A stretch of DNA of 64,000 nt from Paraburkholderia sp. BL21I4N1 (GCF_002973525.1 NZ_PVEN01000025.1:1-64000), one strand, 5' to 3'. Shown: positions 1 to 9,446, counted from the first letter of the stretch. Translations and numbers: made by a program. Notes: generated from the letters alone by a model not told the origin.

Positions 1-88
1 CCGATGGCCACTGGCGCGTTTCGTACTCTTTACTGCGAAAGATCGTCGACATTTAGCCGCGCAAAACCGCCCCAACGGGTTTCGCTGA

Positions 89-274
89 CGGATACTGATA
101 ACCCGTCATCCAGATCTGACTGTTTATGATCCTACGTCGGTGCTGTGTGATTCGCAGCGGAATGTCTGTCCGATGACAATGAACGGGAAATACCTTTACA
201 GCTACGGCGATCACATGTCCGACTACGCGAATGGACTTGTTGCTGAGCGGTTTCTTCCGCTCGTGAGGCGTTGA
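89..274 (+). pseudogene. C-terminal remnant of an acyltransferase (OafA/SGNH type), copy A
   Basis: Read on the plus strand, this stretch encodes only the tail of a protein ending in YLYSYGDHMSDYANGLVAE..., closed by TGA at 272-274. An in-frame TGA at 86-88 cuts it off upstream. The D-H-x-S-D-Y-A-N-G-L pattern is that of the catalytic Asp-His region at the end of the SGNH domain in OafA/YrhL-type membrane acyltransferases, which O-acetylate surface polysaccharides. The membrane domain and the nucleophile Ser are absent, so this cannot be a working enzyme. A second diverged copy lies at 2266-2433, and the similarity runs past the stop codons. The family call rests on the short motif only. Confidence 0.5.
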
Positions 275-796
275 TCGCGGTACCGGCACTGTCGCCGTAA
301 CTATCCCGCCCGGGCGTCCCTCACCGACCGATTGAATCCGCAACCCTCGGGGAATGGTCGCCGCACCCAATATCAGCCATTCAATCTGAGTCTGCGCCTT
401 AACGCTCTTGTTCGACGGCCAACGAGTTCCAGTTATTGCGCGCATTCGGATCGTGACCGGTGGCTGGGAAACGGTCGTGTGGGAGCGTCACGTCATTCTC
501 GCCTGCCCAGGCTGAGTCGTACCGCGACTGTGCTCTGATCCGGCATAGACAATGTAGTAAGCCCCTCATGACCTCCCGGTAATCAAGTTGCCATCGCCCT
601 CTATGGAAACAACTGTGCAGGCGCAAAGCGTTAGCCCTGCAACGCTAAAATGGCCTGACATAGATGTACCATATAACGCACTCCTGCTACGCCTCGCCGG
701 ACGTATTACGGCAGTCTTATTGCATCAACGCCAATCTTGCATTGGCTGATCTATACAAAAATCGATTAGAACCTGAGCCAGGCTAGGAAAATTCCA
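275..796. other. intergenic stretch, no gene recognised
   Basis: The first 50 or so bases continue the repeat shared with the region after 2433. The rest, up to the start at 797, shows no open frame with a recognisable product and no clear RNA gene or hairpin terminator. Short open frames on both strands look like chance reading. It may be decayed coding sequence. Confidence 0.4.
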
Positions 797-2038
797 ATGA
801 TCAAACGCTACCCCACTAGATGTACTCTGTGCGGCCATGCCAATACCTTACGTGTCACGCTCGGCATCAATGCGCGACAACGTCACACCTTTGAATGTCA
901 AGGGTGCGGCGAGGATGGAGTCATCGAACTCAGTCTCGACTTCGTAGATCGAGAAACGATTGAAATCCCCGGCCTTGGAAAGATCACCGGGCCAAGGATA
1001 ACCGACGTTAAACTTGAAAATGCGGAGTGGACACAAGACGAAGGCACAATTACGAACCTTGATGCTACATTCTTGGTGCCCGAGGATCAGCTTCATCAGG
1101 ACGGCGCATTTCCATGGATGCACGCCATGAAGGATGTGGTGAGACTCGCGGAAGATGAAGGCCCGCGTTACCGAGATATCATCGATGAAGCAGGGATGGC
1201 ACGAGGGATTCGTGAGGGCATCGCTGCCACTCTAAAGTCGATTGAATTGAGGAAGAGGGGCAAAGACGATCTCGCGAGAGTACAACTCGATGAGTTGACG
1301 AAAATAACGGGCGTTCATATTCAGGGCACCCCGGATGCTATCGCAATTGTCGTTAGTGCTTTTATTGGGAAGAGCGCTTACGGCGATGTGCACACCATCA
1401 CCGAGCAAGCCAAGCGCGCATTTGAACTGTCGCCCCACCAGTTCAAAGAACTGCGCGCGAAATTGTTGGCTGATGTCGTGCCTGATTTTCTGGACCGTCA
1501 GATCGAAGTCCTTAAAGACTATCTACGCGGTTACGATCAACTTAGTCAGGCATGGTTTTATGCAGCAAGGGGGGTCACCGCAGAACCACAGCTTCAGCCG
1601 TCAGCTAGAGCGCTTCATCTGGTACGTCATTTTTACGGAACAGCGTTCGAGCAGTTATCGTCCGGCTTGGTTTTGCCAGCTTGTCTCAACAATATTCTGA
1701 ATGGTCGCCAGTACCATCAGTTCGAGAGAATGGACCTGAAGCAGTATTTGAGTACCGACAAATCAGGCCGGGCACGCTGTATTGAAGCGCGAATTGAATT
1801 TCTTCCATTGTGGAGCGAGTTTGACAGTACGTTGAGGAATGGCTCGCATCATCAAGGTCTACGGACCAAACAAAATTCGAAATATACGATTCAATACAGA
1901 ACTGGTGACACCAAACCATGGCAAGACATCTCGTATTCTGACTATCTGATTCGGTGCAACAAGATTCAGATTTGCTTGCTGAAGCTGCTTTGTCTGCAGA
2001 TGTTTGTGTTCGGAAGAGACGCATTTGAGAAGGCCTAG
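797..2038 (+). CDS. zinc-ribbon protein with C-terminal HEPN-like RNxxxH motif, function unknown
   Basis: This is a 413-residue soluble protein of no family I recognise. Residues 8-37 hold two Cys pairs (CTLCGH and CQGCG) that look like a four-Cys zinc ribbon. Near the C-terminus, R347-N-G-S-H-H352 fits the RNxxxH motif of HEPN ribonuclease domains, and it is followed by a hydrophobic helix (about 390-408). If the motif is real, the protein could be a metal-binding-domain-guided RNase of the abortive-infection type; that is inference. An AGGAAA site lies about 10 bases before the ATG. Base composition is lower in GC than the core genes to the right. It stands alone between two copies of the same acyltransferase tail, as if inserted as a cassette. 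No partner gene overlaps it. Confidence 0.6.
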   Translation: MIKRYPTRCTLCGHANTLRVTLGINARQRHTFECQGCGEDGVIELSLDFVDRETIEIPGLGKITGPRITDVKLENAEWTQDEGTITNLDATFLVPEDQLHQDGAFPWMHAMKDVVRLAEDEGPRYRDIIDEAGMARGIREGIAATLKSIELRKRGKDDLARVQLDELTKITGVHIQGTPDAIAIVVSAFIGKSAYGDVHTITEQAKRAFELSPHQFKELRAKLLADVVPDFLDRQIEVLKDYLRGYDQLSQAWFYAARGVTAEPQLQPSARALHLVRHFYGTAFEQLSSGLVLPACLNNILNGRQYHQFERMDLKQYLSTDKSGRARCIEARIEFLPLWSEFDSTLRNGSHHQGLRTKQNSKYTIQYRTGDTKPWQDISYSDYLIRCNKIQICLLKLLCLQMFVFGRDAFEKA

Positions 2039-2265
2039 ATACCGTCAGCTCACGAGGCAGTATTGCGTCGCAGCGAGGAAACGCTTGGCAGGTAGTGCGT
2101 TTGGCATCCTCTCATTGCGATACGGTGCTCACCGGTTGCCATACAGAAAGTGCGCCGTCGCTAGGTCGAAAATGGAGCATCACCGGTACGTCCATTAGAT
2201 GTTATCTCAGTTATCTCGAAGGCGCATCTGCCTAACGCGCCATCGTTGACCAGTTGACAGCGTGC

Positions 2266-2433
2266 CATCTCGATCTGACTGTCTACAATCCTGCGTCTGT
2301 GTTGTGCGACTCGCAGCGAAATGTCTGCCCGATGACGATGAACGGGAAATACCTTTATAGCTACGGCGATCACATGTCTGACTATGCGAATGGACTTATC
2401 GCTGAACGGTTTCTTTCTCTTGTGGAGCGTTGA
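2266..2433 (+). pseudogene. C-terminal remnant of an acyltransferase (OafA/SGNH type), copy B
   Basis: This is the second, diverged copy of the fragment at 89-274. The reading frame begins H-L-D-L-T-V-Y-N, runs through YLYSYGDHMSDYANGL and ends at TGA 2431-2433. Differences are scattered and many are synonymous or conservative (Asp to Asn, Val to Ile), so the two copies either diverged under selection for the protein or came from two related genes. Nothing upstream restores the rest of an acyltransferase. The DNA similarity to copy A continues about 50 bases past the stop. Confidence 0.5.
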
Positions 2434-2781
2434 TCGCGGCGCTGGCCCTGTTGCCGTGATTAGGCCGCCCGGGTCGCCTCTCAACCCACAGCTGCCGCTT
2501 GGCTAATACACTTGCCACCGTACTTGACATCGATAAAGGTTATCTGTCTCATTGGAACGTTCGGGCAACAGGGGCGGCGTATTTCAACAGATTCGGATAA
2601 TCTTCTTCCGAGTTTTCCTGGGAGGTTGCCCACGACCATCCTCAAGCGCAAGCCGAGCAGCCGACGCGTCCAGCGGGAGCGATCCTGTCGGGCACTATTC
2701 GACCATAACAAGTTGCGGTGGCGAATATCGGTCCAAGCGGCTGCCGCTACAGACTACATGCGGGAATACTGTAAATGCGGC
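2434..2781. other. intergenic stretch, no gene recognised
   Basis: After the repeat shared with 275-325 there is no frame with a recognisable product. It separates copy B of the acyltransferase tail from the end of the minus-strand gene at 2782. No hairpin followed by a T-run is evident. Confidence 0.4.
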
Positions 2782-3789
2782 TCAACCGGCTCGTTTGTCA
2801 CGTCCCATGTAGAGTTTCAAATATTTTTCGAGCAACTCCCTAGTTTTATCTAGCGGCAGAGAATCTATATCGCCTTCCATGCTGTGGAAAAAATCATCGC
2901 GAACGCGCTTAAGATTTTTGAATAAAGATATATCATCGTCAGCATCGACTTCATTGTAATAATTTGATAAAGCCACGAACTTATCTAGCAGGCGATATTT
3001 ATCCTTCATTACATCAAGCATGCGTTCTGAAAATACCTTATGGGCGGGATAACCTTTTATGCTAATCTCAACGCTTGATTGAAGCTCCTTGAACTGCTTC
3101 GCGATAAACATCTCGAGACCAGTCCAGGCAGCAATGAACGCGTGCAAATGCCCGCTCTCATGGGGTGTGAGCGCATCAGAAAAAAGGTCCACAACAGATC
3201 GTAACTCTCCGTCTTGACAGAGAGCCTCAGCCAATGCAGTTACCTTTAGAATTTCTTCGTCAGTAATTTTCGTCGCAGTGTAACTATCAGAAAAATTATT
3301 GGGAAATAACTTTTGAAAACCGCCCGATTTCTCATCGAAAGCGTAATAACCATCGAGTATGAGATCATAATTTCTCGAGATATTTTTAAATCTCGACAAA
3401 GATATCGCGGTAGTAACCGAGCCAAACGCAGTCGCAGCTATGGACTTATGCGGAAGCTTATCCAAAACTGCGCCTTCAGAATTTTTGATCGACTGCAAAT
3501 CCACATTAGCCAAAGGCACGCTTGCGTTAACATAAATAGTGGCATGACTGGAACTGTGTGCCAAACATGAGTTCCGACGCAATTGAAGCCGTTTTTTATC
3601 ACCGTTCTCTAGATCAACAAAACTCTTGCCTGGGGCAATTAGCCATTCATCCAAAACTGATGCATATACATTGCATCCCAAAAGCCGAACGACAACCTGA
3701 TCGCCACTCAGCAGCACCACATCCATATTCGGGTTAGGCTCATAAATCCCAGTAGCTGAGTAAATGCGAAAATAGTGCAGCTTAGCCAT
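2782..3789 (-). CDS. uncharacterised protein with C-terminal RxxxxH (HEPN-like) motif
   Basis: This is a 335-residue soluble protein. The N-terminal half (about 1-190) is rich in beta-type sequence with no motif I know. The C-terminal half (about 195-330) is helical and contains R297-D-D-F-F-H302 within a charged helix, which fits the Rx4H signature of HEPN domains seen in Abi/ApeA-like proteins. The overall shape, a beta-rich N-domain followed by a helical HEPN-like domain, resembles ApeA-type defence proteins, but I see no diagnostic match. The gene is A+T-richer than the core genes. The 310 bases upstream of its start (3790-4099) hold nothing recognisable. The next minus-strand gene (4100-4894) may share a promoter. 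Confidence 0.55.
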   Translation of the reverse strand: MAKLHYFRIYSATGIYEPNPNMDVVLLSGDQVVVRLLGCNVYASVLDEWLIAPGKSFVDLENGDKKRLQLRRNSCLAHSSSHATIYVNASVPLANVDLQSIKNSEGAVLDKLPHKSIAATAFGSVTTAISLSRFKNISRNYDLILDGYYAFDEKSGGFQKLFPNNFSDSYTATKITDEEILKVTALAEALCQDGELRSVVDLFSDALTPHESGHLHAFIAAWTGLEMFIAKQFKELQSSVEISIKGYPAHKVFSERMLDVMKDKYRLLDKFVALSNYYNEVDADDDISLFKNLKRVRDDFFHSMEGDIDSLPLDKTRELLEKYLKLYMGRDKRAG

Positions 3790-4099
3790 TATGAAATCCC
3801 GTAATCATTGCATTCCAGCAATATATCTGATAGGCATCAAGTGTGACTAGCACCTACTGAAGCGTCTGCAGTGACATTGAAGCTGCAACCGTAGCCGCGC
3901 TCCCGCTGGGCTGGCCCGCAGGCCGCTTCGAACGGTGGTTCATTGGCTGGACAGAGCTCGATATCGATCGGCTCAGATCGCCCTGTTGTGGTCATCCAAT
4001 CTTCCATATTACAGCCATTCGAACTGTTCCTTGCACGGTGCGACGGCTCCCGTCGAAAGAGGTCATCGCAGATAGTCGGTTGAAGGAGAACCGGGCGGG

Positions 4100-4894
4100 T
4101 CAGTCGGGTGAGGGGCGTAACCCCATCTTCTTTTTCCATTCCTGTTCGGTTTTTCGATGCTGCTCCTCCTCAGCCTCCAATTTTTCATAAAGGGGTGGAC
4201 AATAAATCCATTTTTTATTTAGATCATCCTGATGCACTGGCAAAACGACAAACCAGCAGAAAATCCCGATTGTCACCCAAACAGGGAAACTTGCACCACA
4301 GTAACCCACCGCCCAATTCGAAATCGTGTGATTCGAATAGCTCCCCGGTAAAAAATAATTGCAGGCGACAAAAATCAGTGCGCAGAATGCATATACTTGA
4401 ACCTCCCTTTGAGCAACCCGGCCCTCTTGCTCACCACATTCATACTCTGCGTATCTATCCATCAGGAATTTGCTTTCTTTCTCGTGTGCCTCACGCAATA
4501 ACTCAGTCGGCCGCACGCAATTATGCTGCCTTCTCTGGCGATTGAATGGATCGTCTTTAATTCCAAGCCAACTCTTCTTTATGTGGTAGGAAGTTTTCCA
4601 AACGCGATACTGGAGATCAATGTAGACAAGAACAACTGTCACCATCAACGTCGGAAACACTAGTGATATAAGTCCAGAAAATGCGACAAATATCAACGCG
4701 ACCTCTAGTGCAAGCGAGACGTCAAATCGACCACCACCTTCCACAATATCTTTAATCCCGACACCAGAAAAATAAGCCGCCATCGAATCCAAAAAAAACA
4801 AAAAACTTGTGGCAAGCAAGAAAAACTGAGGTCTCACTGCCTTTTCAAGCATCGATAAAAATTTGTCCATGGACAAATTGTTTGCTACTGTCAT
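4100..4894 (-). CDS. multi-pass membrane protein, function unknown
   Basis: This is a 264-residue protein with about four hydrophobic segments, near residues 24-42, 62-92, 165-184 and 203-222. A hydrophilic, charged loop (about 95-160, rich in Arg, Lys and Glu) lies between the second and third segments. The C-terminus is a charged helix ending KKKMGLRPSPD. The paired hairpins with a central cytoplasmic loop recall small effector membrane proteins of defence loci or four-helix channels, but no family is recognised. It reads in the same direction as the gene at 2782-3789. Low-GC codon use suggests acquired DNA. Confidence 0.5.
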   Translation of the reverse strand: MTVANNLSMDKFLSMLEKAVRPQFFLLATSFLFFLDSMAAYFSGVGIKDIVEGGGRFDVSLALEVALIFVAFSGLISLVFPTLMVTVVLVYIDLQYRVWKTSYHIKKSWLGIKDDPFNRQRRQHNCVRPTELLREAHEKESKFLMDRYAEYECGEQEGRVAQREVQVYAFCALIFVACNYFLPGSYSNHTISNWAVGYCGASFPVWVTIGIFCWFVVLPVHQDDLNKKWIYCPPLYEKLEAEEEQHRKTEQEWKKKMGLRPSPD

Positions 4895-5486
4895 AACCCC
4901 TCCGAGATGCCTCTTCCCCCACGTAGAGGGCCAAGCGCTTTTTCATTTATGGTGTAATCTTCCAAAGCCCCCGCCGAGTCAGGTCATCTGTAAACCGGCT
5001 CATAGGCATTCGCCGGATTGTCAACGTTTCCCGAATGCACGTCGAAAGCCCGCTTCTGCCCACGTACTGCCGAATATATCAGGCACATTACAATCCTAAA
5101 CCATTTCTCGGTGTGCTGTACCGAGTCACTGTAGCCAAGCCATCAACAGCTTGTCGAAGAAAAAGCGGTTGAAAATCCAGTGCCTCTGTTCCATCCAATA
5201 CGAACACTGATCCGATAGCCGTTCTTGTTGCATAACGGCAAAGTTGTTACCTCCCGTAGCCCGCTAATCTAGCGCCTCATTGGTCAATGGCCGCTGTCGT
5301 CGCGCAGAAAGGGACCTTGGAGACAATTGTAAGCTCGCCGTCTTTCGATCACAGTGCGGCAAAGCCATTTCCGCGGCATCTGCTGTTCTTTCGTGTACAT
5401 GGTTCCGGCGGCGGACTCGACGCTTCGGCTACAGATCGATTTCTGCTAGTCTAACGAAACACAAAGAACGTGTTTGAAGACTGGGG
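4895..5486. other. intergenic region between divergent genes
   Basis: About 590 bases separate the divergently transcribed genes at 4100-4894 and 5487-7124. Promoters for both must lie here, but I see no confident -35/-10 pair. Small open frames inside have no recognisable product. Confidence 0.4.
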
Positions 5487-7124
5487 GTGCAAGTGAACAA
5501 CGAGAAAAAAGTAAATCACTTGAGTGTCTTTCTCATCAAGCCGCAGTACACGACCGCCGAACAAGTGGTGGACGGCAATGCATGCGAGCCGCCAGTGGAC
5601 ATACCGATAACCGGTTGCGGAAACGGGCGTCTATATATCAAGAAATCTCCGCCGAAGCCACCGAAATGGGCGTCGCTGTTCCAAGGATATGTTGACCTCG
5701 GTTCATTGGCTATGCCCGGTGTCTCGGCAGTTTTCTTCTTACCTGTAGGTGAACGATGTTTCGCGCTCGCTTTTGGGCACGCAGGCCGATTCCTACTTCG
5801 AGATGAAGTTTGGGAAGAAAGATTTGGGCTGCTATGCGCCCTCAACTTGGTCGACCCGAAGAGTTTTCGATGCGTGGATGTTCAGTCGCTAGACGCCATT
5901 CAAAGCCATACCCGTATTCAGTCGGGACAGGAGACAACTCCGGAGCAGTTTGGCCTCAATGTTGAACAAGATATGTTAAAGGCAATCGTAGGTGCTCCGT
6001 TAAATCATGCACTTGGCAATCGGGTGACCGGAAGCGATTCCCTCTTGGTCTCAGTGAAAATGGACCTTGCCGATCTACCCTTCCTGCTGGATGAGTATCG
6101 AAAAAAGTTCGAAACCCAGCTGAGCGTGGAGGACTATCAGTGGGTAAACAACATGTCGATGGTCGCGAATTCAGTGTTAGTTGGTACCCTCGATGCCGCA
6201 CTGAATGAGAAGCTTGCTACGGGGCAAGTCGACGACATCTGGCTGTCCATTCCGGAAATTATCGACTGGACAATGGTCAAGGGGTTCATGTACACACAAG
6301 GAGGCAAGGAGATTCATTCAGATATCAATCTCAAAGGCTTCCTTTCAACTGTAAAGCACGGGACACCGCTTACCCTTGATCTTCTGCGTTCTAGACATGT
6401 GCACTGCGCTGACGCCGACCACAACAAGGTGTTCAAATCTTGGCCAATCTTCAAATGCCTATACTCAGAAGTTGATCTCTCTGGTGTCAAATATATCCTG
6501 AGCGACGGTAAATGGTTTAAGGTGGCGACGGACTTCGTTGCGAAAACCAATGCGGAATTTTCAACGATACCGTATTCCGGCTTAAAATTATCAGAATACA
6601 CCGGCAATGGTGAAGGCGCATATAACTCGATGGTGGCCGCAGCCGAACCATCGATTTACGCACTACTGGATGATAAAAAGAAGGTAATGCATGGCGGCGG
6701 ACATGGGCAAGTTGAAATATGCGATTTGTTTTCGATTGACCGAGAATTCATACACGTAAAGCTTTATAGCAAATCAAGCGTATTGAGTCATCTATTCGCA
6801 CAGGGATTTGTTTCTGGGCAACTCATTCAGATCGATGCCGACTTCAGAAGTAAAGCGCGTGCTCGGTTAGACCCGCCACATAAGGAACTGATACAGATCG
6901 ATAAGCGGCCTGCACAAGACGAGTTCACTATTGTCTACGCTATCATCAGCGAAGCAGCAGGCGACAAGCTGCACCTTCCGTTCTTCTCAAGAGTAAATCT
7001 AAACAACACCCGCAGATTGTTGGTAGGGTACGGGTACAAGGTTGAACTACTGAAGATCAGTGTCGACGACACGTACGTAAAGACAGTCGCGATTCCACCA
7101 AAGCATAAAGCCTCTGGGTCCTGA
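5487..7124 (+). CDS. TIGR04141 / DUF6119 family sporadically distributed protein
   Basis: This 545-residue protein matches the general pattern of the TIGR04141 family: an N-terminal FLIKP segment, a KPPKWASLF segment and, near residues 405-440, H-G-G-G-H-G-Q-V-E-I-C-D-L followed by FIHVKLYSKSSVLSHLFAQG. The family is scattered in mobile and defence-rich regions, and its biochemical role is not established to my knowledge. No P-loop or nuclease motif is visible here. The start is GTG at 5487; GTG at 5493 is an alternative. The gene converges with the nuclease-like gene at 7341-8567, with about 220 bases between their stops. Whether the two work together is inference. Confidence 0.7.
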   Translation: MQVNNEKKVNHLSVFLIKPQYTTAEQVVDGNACEPPVDIPITGCGNGRLYIKKSPPKPPKWASLFQGYVDLGSLAMPGVSAVFFLPVGERCFALAFGHAGRFLLRDEVWEERFGLLCALNLVDPKSFRCVDVQSLDAIQSHTRIQSGQETTPEQFGLNVEQDMLKAIVGAPLNHALGNRVTGSDSLLVSVKMDLADLPFLLDEYRKKFETQLSVEDYQWVNNMSMVANSVLVGTLDAALNEKLATGQVDDIWLSIPEIIDWTMVKGFMYTQGGKEIHSDINLKGFLSTVKHGTPLTLDLLRSRHVHCADADHNKVFKSWPIFKCLYSEVDLSGVKYILSDGKWFKVATDFVAKTNAEFSTIPYSGLKLSEYTGNGEGAYNSMVAAAEPSIYALLDDKKKVMHGGGHGQVEICDLFSIDREFIHVKLYSKSSVLSHLFAQGFVSGQLIQIDADFRSKARARLDPPHKELIQIDKRPAQDEFTIVYAIISEAAGDKLHLPFFSRVNLNNTRRLLVGYGYKVELLKISVDDTYVKTVAIPPKHKASGS

Positions 7125-7340
7125 GTGGATAGACATACGCGGCAAATGGTGCAAGATGGGTATTGACGCCACGTCTTCGAAGACGACCAGCAGTTGAGCG
7201 AATCGCAATAGGCTTTGCTTTTTCTCTTAGCTGCTCACGATCCAACTGTGTTTCGAGCATTCGACCAGCAATGAATCCGCTAGTCGGACGGTCGATGCGC
7301 AAGAGGCCGTTCAATAGTGGATCGCTCATCAATTTCCAAG

Positions 7341-8567
7341 TCAGTGCGAGTTCGCTAGATTCTGAAGCCATGAACACGACGTCTCAAGACCATCGTTATT
7401 GAACCATAAAAGTCCCAACCCACACCATTTCAACAGGTCTTGTATCTCCGCCGCAGGTTTTTCGGGCAACAGTATCGCGAGATATGTCGACTCCCATTTC
7501 GTCGCACCTCTCACAACAAACCAATATGAGAGTAACTGTCCAATCGCCATACGGACATCCGCAACGTCAATCGAACTTTTAACTTCGATGAGCAGATCAT
7601 TTTTTCTCCCGTCGAAATTCTTGACCATGACGTCGAATTGGGCCGATTTGCTGTTTCCCTCTAGGAGGTTGTATCCCTGAAGAAGGTGCCTCAGCTTGTT
7701 TGTAATCGTATTGTGGAGACGCCGTCGCTTCAAGGTTTGTGCTTGTTTAATCGTCTCGATATCGCTATCGTCCTTGAGTGGCAACTCGTTCCCCTCAGTT
7801 GGTTGCTCCCCGAGAATTTGCATTGGCGAATTTCCTTTGGAATCGCCGAGAAAATTATGAAGCTCTCCACCTACCTGATCTAGATCAGCAGCATCCTCGA
7901 TATTCTTCGACCCGATAAGCTTTATCAGCGTGTCAAATTGAACTGGCAGTGGTTCGTTTTTTATCTTTAAAGCCATGAGCAACGAGTTAAGCCGTTTAGC
8001 GCCATTGATCAGCGGAAACCGAAGGCGGGGGTCGAGTCCAAAAAAGGCAGGAGTGAGAAGATGGCCCGGGTTCATTGGCTGATCAGGTTGGTTAGGCTTT
8101 GGAATTCCCGGCAATCTTTCAATTTTCCTGATTAACCCCATAGCATCAGCGTCGCTTTCAAGAATTAAAGCTCGTCTGAAAAGCGGAAGCGTCGTCGAAA
8201 AATTTTCGGCGAGCCAACTTCGAGATGAATTTCTGAAGACGTTGTACAGGTTCGTGAAACCAGTGTGGCTTCGGATAAGGTCCTCGATTTCGCGAGATTT
8301 CAACGTTTTCGCTATGTCGCGCGCCACGTAATCTAATGATCTACCGGAGTAATCTCTACCAAATATAGCACCCAGCGCCGGAATTTTCGTGCTTTTTATG
8401 TACGATGCATCTTCAGTGCTGTAGCTTTTTGTAATCCACGTGAGCTTGCAAAGTCCGTAAACCTGATCCGGTGTCGGTGGCGGCATGCTATCGGAAAACA
8501 GGTGCGCAGCGATTGTCCTCATTAGCCGGTTTGTTCGACGCTGCCTATCCGCCCAGATTGCTGACAT
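7341..8567 (-). CDS. PD-(D/E)xK nuclease-like protein
   Basis: This is a 408-residue protein whose C-terminal part (about 300-375) carries a restriction-endonuclease-like core: D312 in QFDVMVKN, then E328-V-K330 in LLIEVKSS, then Q344 in AIGQLLSYW. The spacing of D, ExK and a downstream Gln helix is typical of PD-(D/E)xK DNA nucleases. The N-terminal 200 residues are helical and unassigned; a charged linker (about 235-285) joins the halves. A GGGGA ribosome-binding-like site precedes the ATG. It lies tail-to-tail with the TIGR04141 gene and upstream of a serine recombinase. A role as a stand-alone nuclease in defence or element maintenance is likely but unproven. Confidence 0.6.
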   Translation of the reverse strand: MSAIWADRQRRTNRLMRTIAAHLFSDSMPPPTPDQVYGLCKLTWITKSYSTEDASYIKSTKIPALGAIFGRDYSGRSLDYVARDIAKTLKSREIEDLIRSHTGFTNLYNVFRNSSRSWLAENFSTTLPLFRRALILESDADAMGLIRKIERLPGIPKPNQPDQPMNPGHLLTPAFFGLDPRLRFPLINGAKRLNSLLMALKIKNEPLPVQFDTLIKLIGSKNIEDAADLDQVGGELHNFLGDSKGNSPMQILGEQPTEGNELPLKDDSDIETIKQAQTLKRRRLHNTITNKLRHLLQGYNLLEGNSKSAQFDVMVKNFDGRKNDLLIEVKSSIDVADVRMAIGQLLSYWFVVRGATKWESTYLAILLPEKPAAEIQDLLKWCGLGLLWFNNDGLETSCSWLQNLANSH

Positions 8568-8813
8568 TTATATTCCCCGTGAGTTTTAGAAAGACTGCCC
8601 ATGTCGATTGTATGGTGTCTCACAGTGCGGATGTCAGCTTTGCGCACCGGCCATCGCGGTAGTCTGGGATAGCCGCGAACTGCTCGCCCGTTCTTAATCA
8701 AGATCGGCTTTTTTGCGCGCTCTACCGGGGATCATTTGGGTACACCCTGACGAGCCGTGGGCAATAGCCGCTCAACGTAGATCAATAGGATCAACCGCTA
8801 GTGAGCCACATGG

Positions 8814-8840
8814 TATAATTGAGCTATCAATTCAATTGAT
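8814..8840 (+). promoter_or_regulatory. promoter -10 box with adjacent palindrome before the recombinase
   Basis: TATAAT at 8814-8819 is a perfect -10 box. Seven bases downstream, ATCAATT-C-AATTGAT (8826-8840) is a perfect 7-bp palindrome around one base. Its place between the -10 box and the ATG at 8853 would suit an operator for autorepression by the recombinase or another island regulator. No good -35 box was seen. Confidence 0.45.
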
Positions 8841-8852
8841 CCACATGAAACC

Positions 8853-9446
8853 ATGCGCAAACGCTACTATGGGCGGATTTCGACCACTGACGGCCAGTCA
8901 TCCATAAGCCAGTCCGAGGACGCCAGATTGCACGGTGTACACGAGAAGGACGTATTCATAGACGAGGGCGTCAGTGGCTACCACGTACCCCCCGAAGACC
9001 GCGAGCAGTGGCAGAAAGTCGAGCACGATCTGCGGCACGGTGGCGTGCTCATCGTCCGCTGGCTAGATCGAATCAGTCGCCGGTATGATGAACTGCATCG
9101 AACGATGCACCGGCTCATGCAACAGGGCGTGCGCATTGAATGCACGCTCAACGGAATGGCGTTCGACGGAAACGCGAAGGACCCGATTGAAAAGGCCACG
9201 CGAGATGCAGTACTGGCATTCATGGCTGCACAGGGCGAAGCCGATTATCGAAACCGGGCGGAAATGCAGCGTCGGGGCGTTGCGATTGCGAAGGCGGAAG
9301 GGAAATACACCGGACGCGCGCGCTCGTATGACTACGCGGCGATCAAGGCATGGCGGACCGACAGAGGTGCAAGCATACGAGAAACCGCTGAGAAATTCGG
9401 CGTCGGAACGGCCACAGTCAAGAGAGCATGTGCGGAGATCGGATAG
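8853..9446 (+). CDS. serine recombinase (resolvase/invertase family)
   Basis: This 197-residue protein has the resolvase/invertase layout. The N-terminal catalytic domain carries YGRIST with nucleophile Ser10, then DEGVSG (about 46-51) and a R-W-L-D-R-I-S-R stretch (about 69-76) matching the family's conserved Arg region. A long helix follows near residues 115-140, and a C-terminal helix-turn-helix (about 165-195, SIRETAEKFGVGTATVKRA) binds DNA. Such enzymes resolve cointegrates or invert DNA at short paired sites. It probably belongs to the mobile history of this island, since no tyrosine integrase is visible in the window. The palindrome just upstream could be its operator or part of a crossover site. 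The length is normal for the family. Confidence 0.85.
   Translation: MRKRYYGRISTTDGQSSISQSEDARLHGVHEKDVFIDEGVSGYHVPPEDREQWQKVEHDLRHGGVLIVRWLDRISRRYDELHRTMHRLMQQGVRIECTLNGMAFDGNAKDPIEKATRDAVLAFMAAQGEADYRNRAEMQRRGVAIAKAEGKYTGRARSYDYAAIKAWRTDRGASIRETAEKFGVGTATVKRACAEIG

Noticed and set aside
3..62. Possible tail of a gene entering from the left (D-G-H-W-R-V-S-Y-S-L-L-R-K-I-V-D-I stop)
   Set aside because: Only 19 codons are visible and no family pattern is recognisable.
3837..4139. 100-residue frame between the two minus-strand island genes
   Set aside because: It overlaps the 3' end of the membrane-protein gene in another frame and has no recognisable features.
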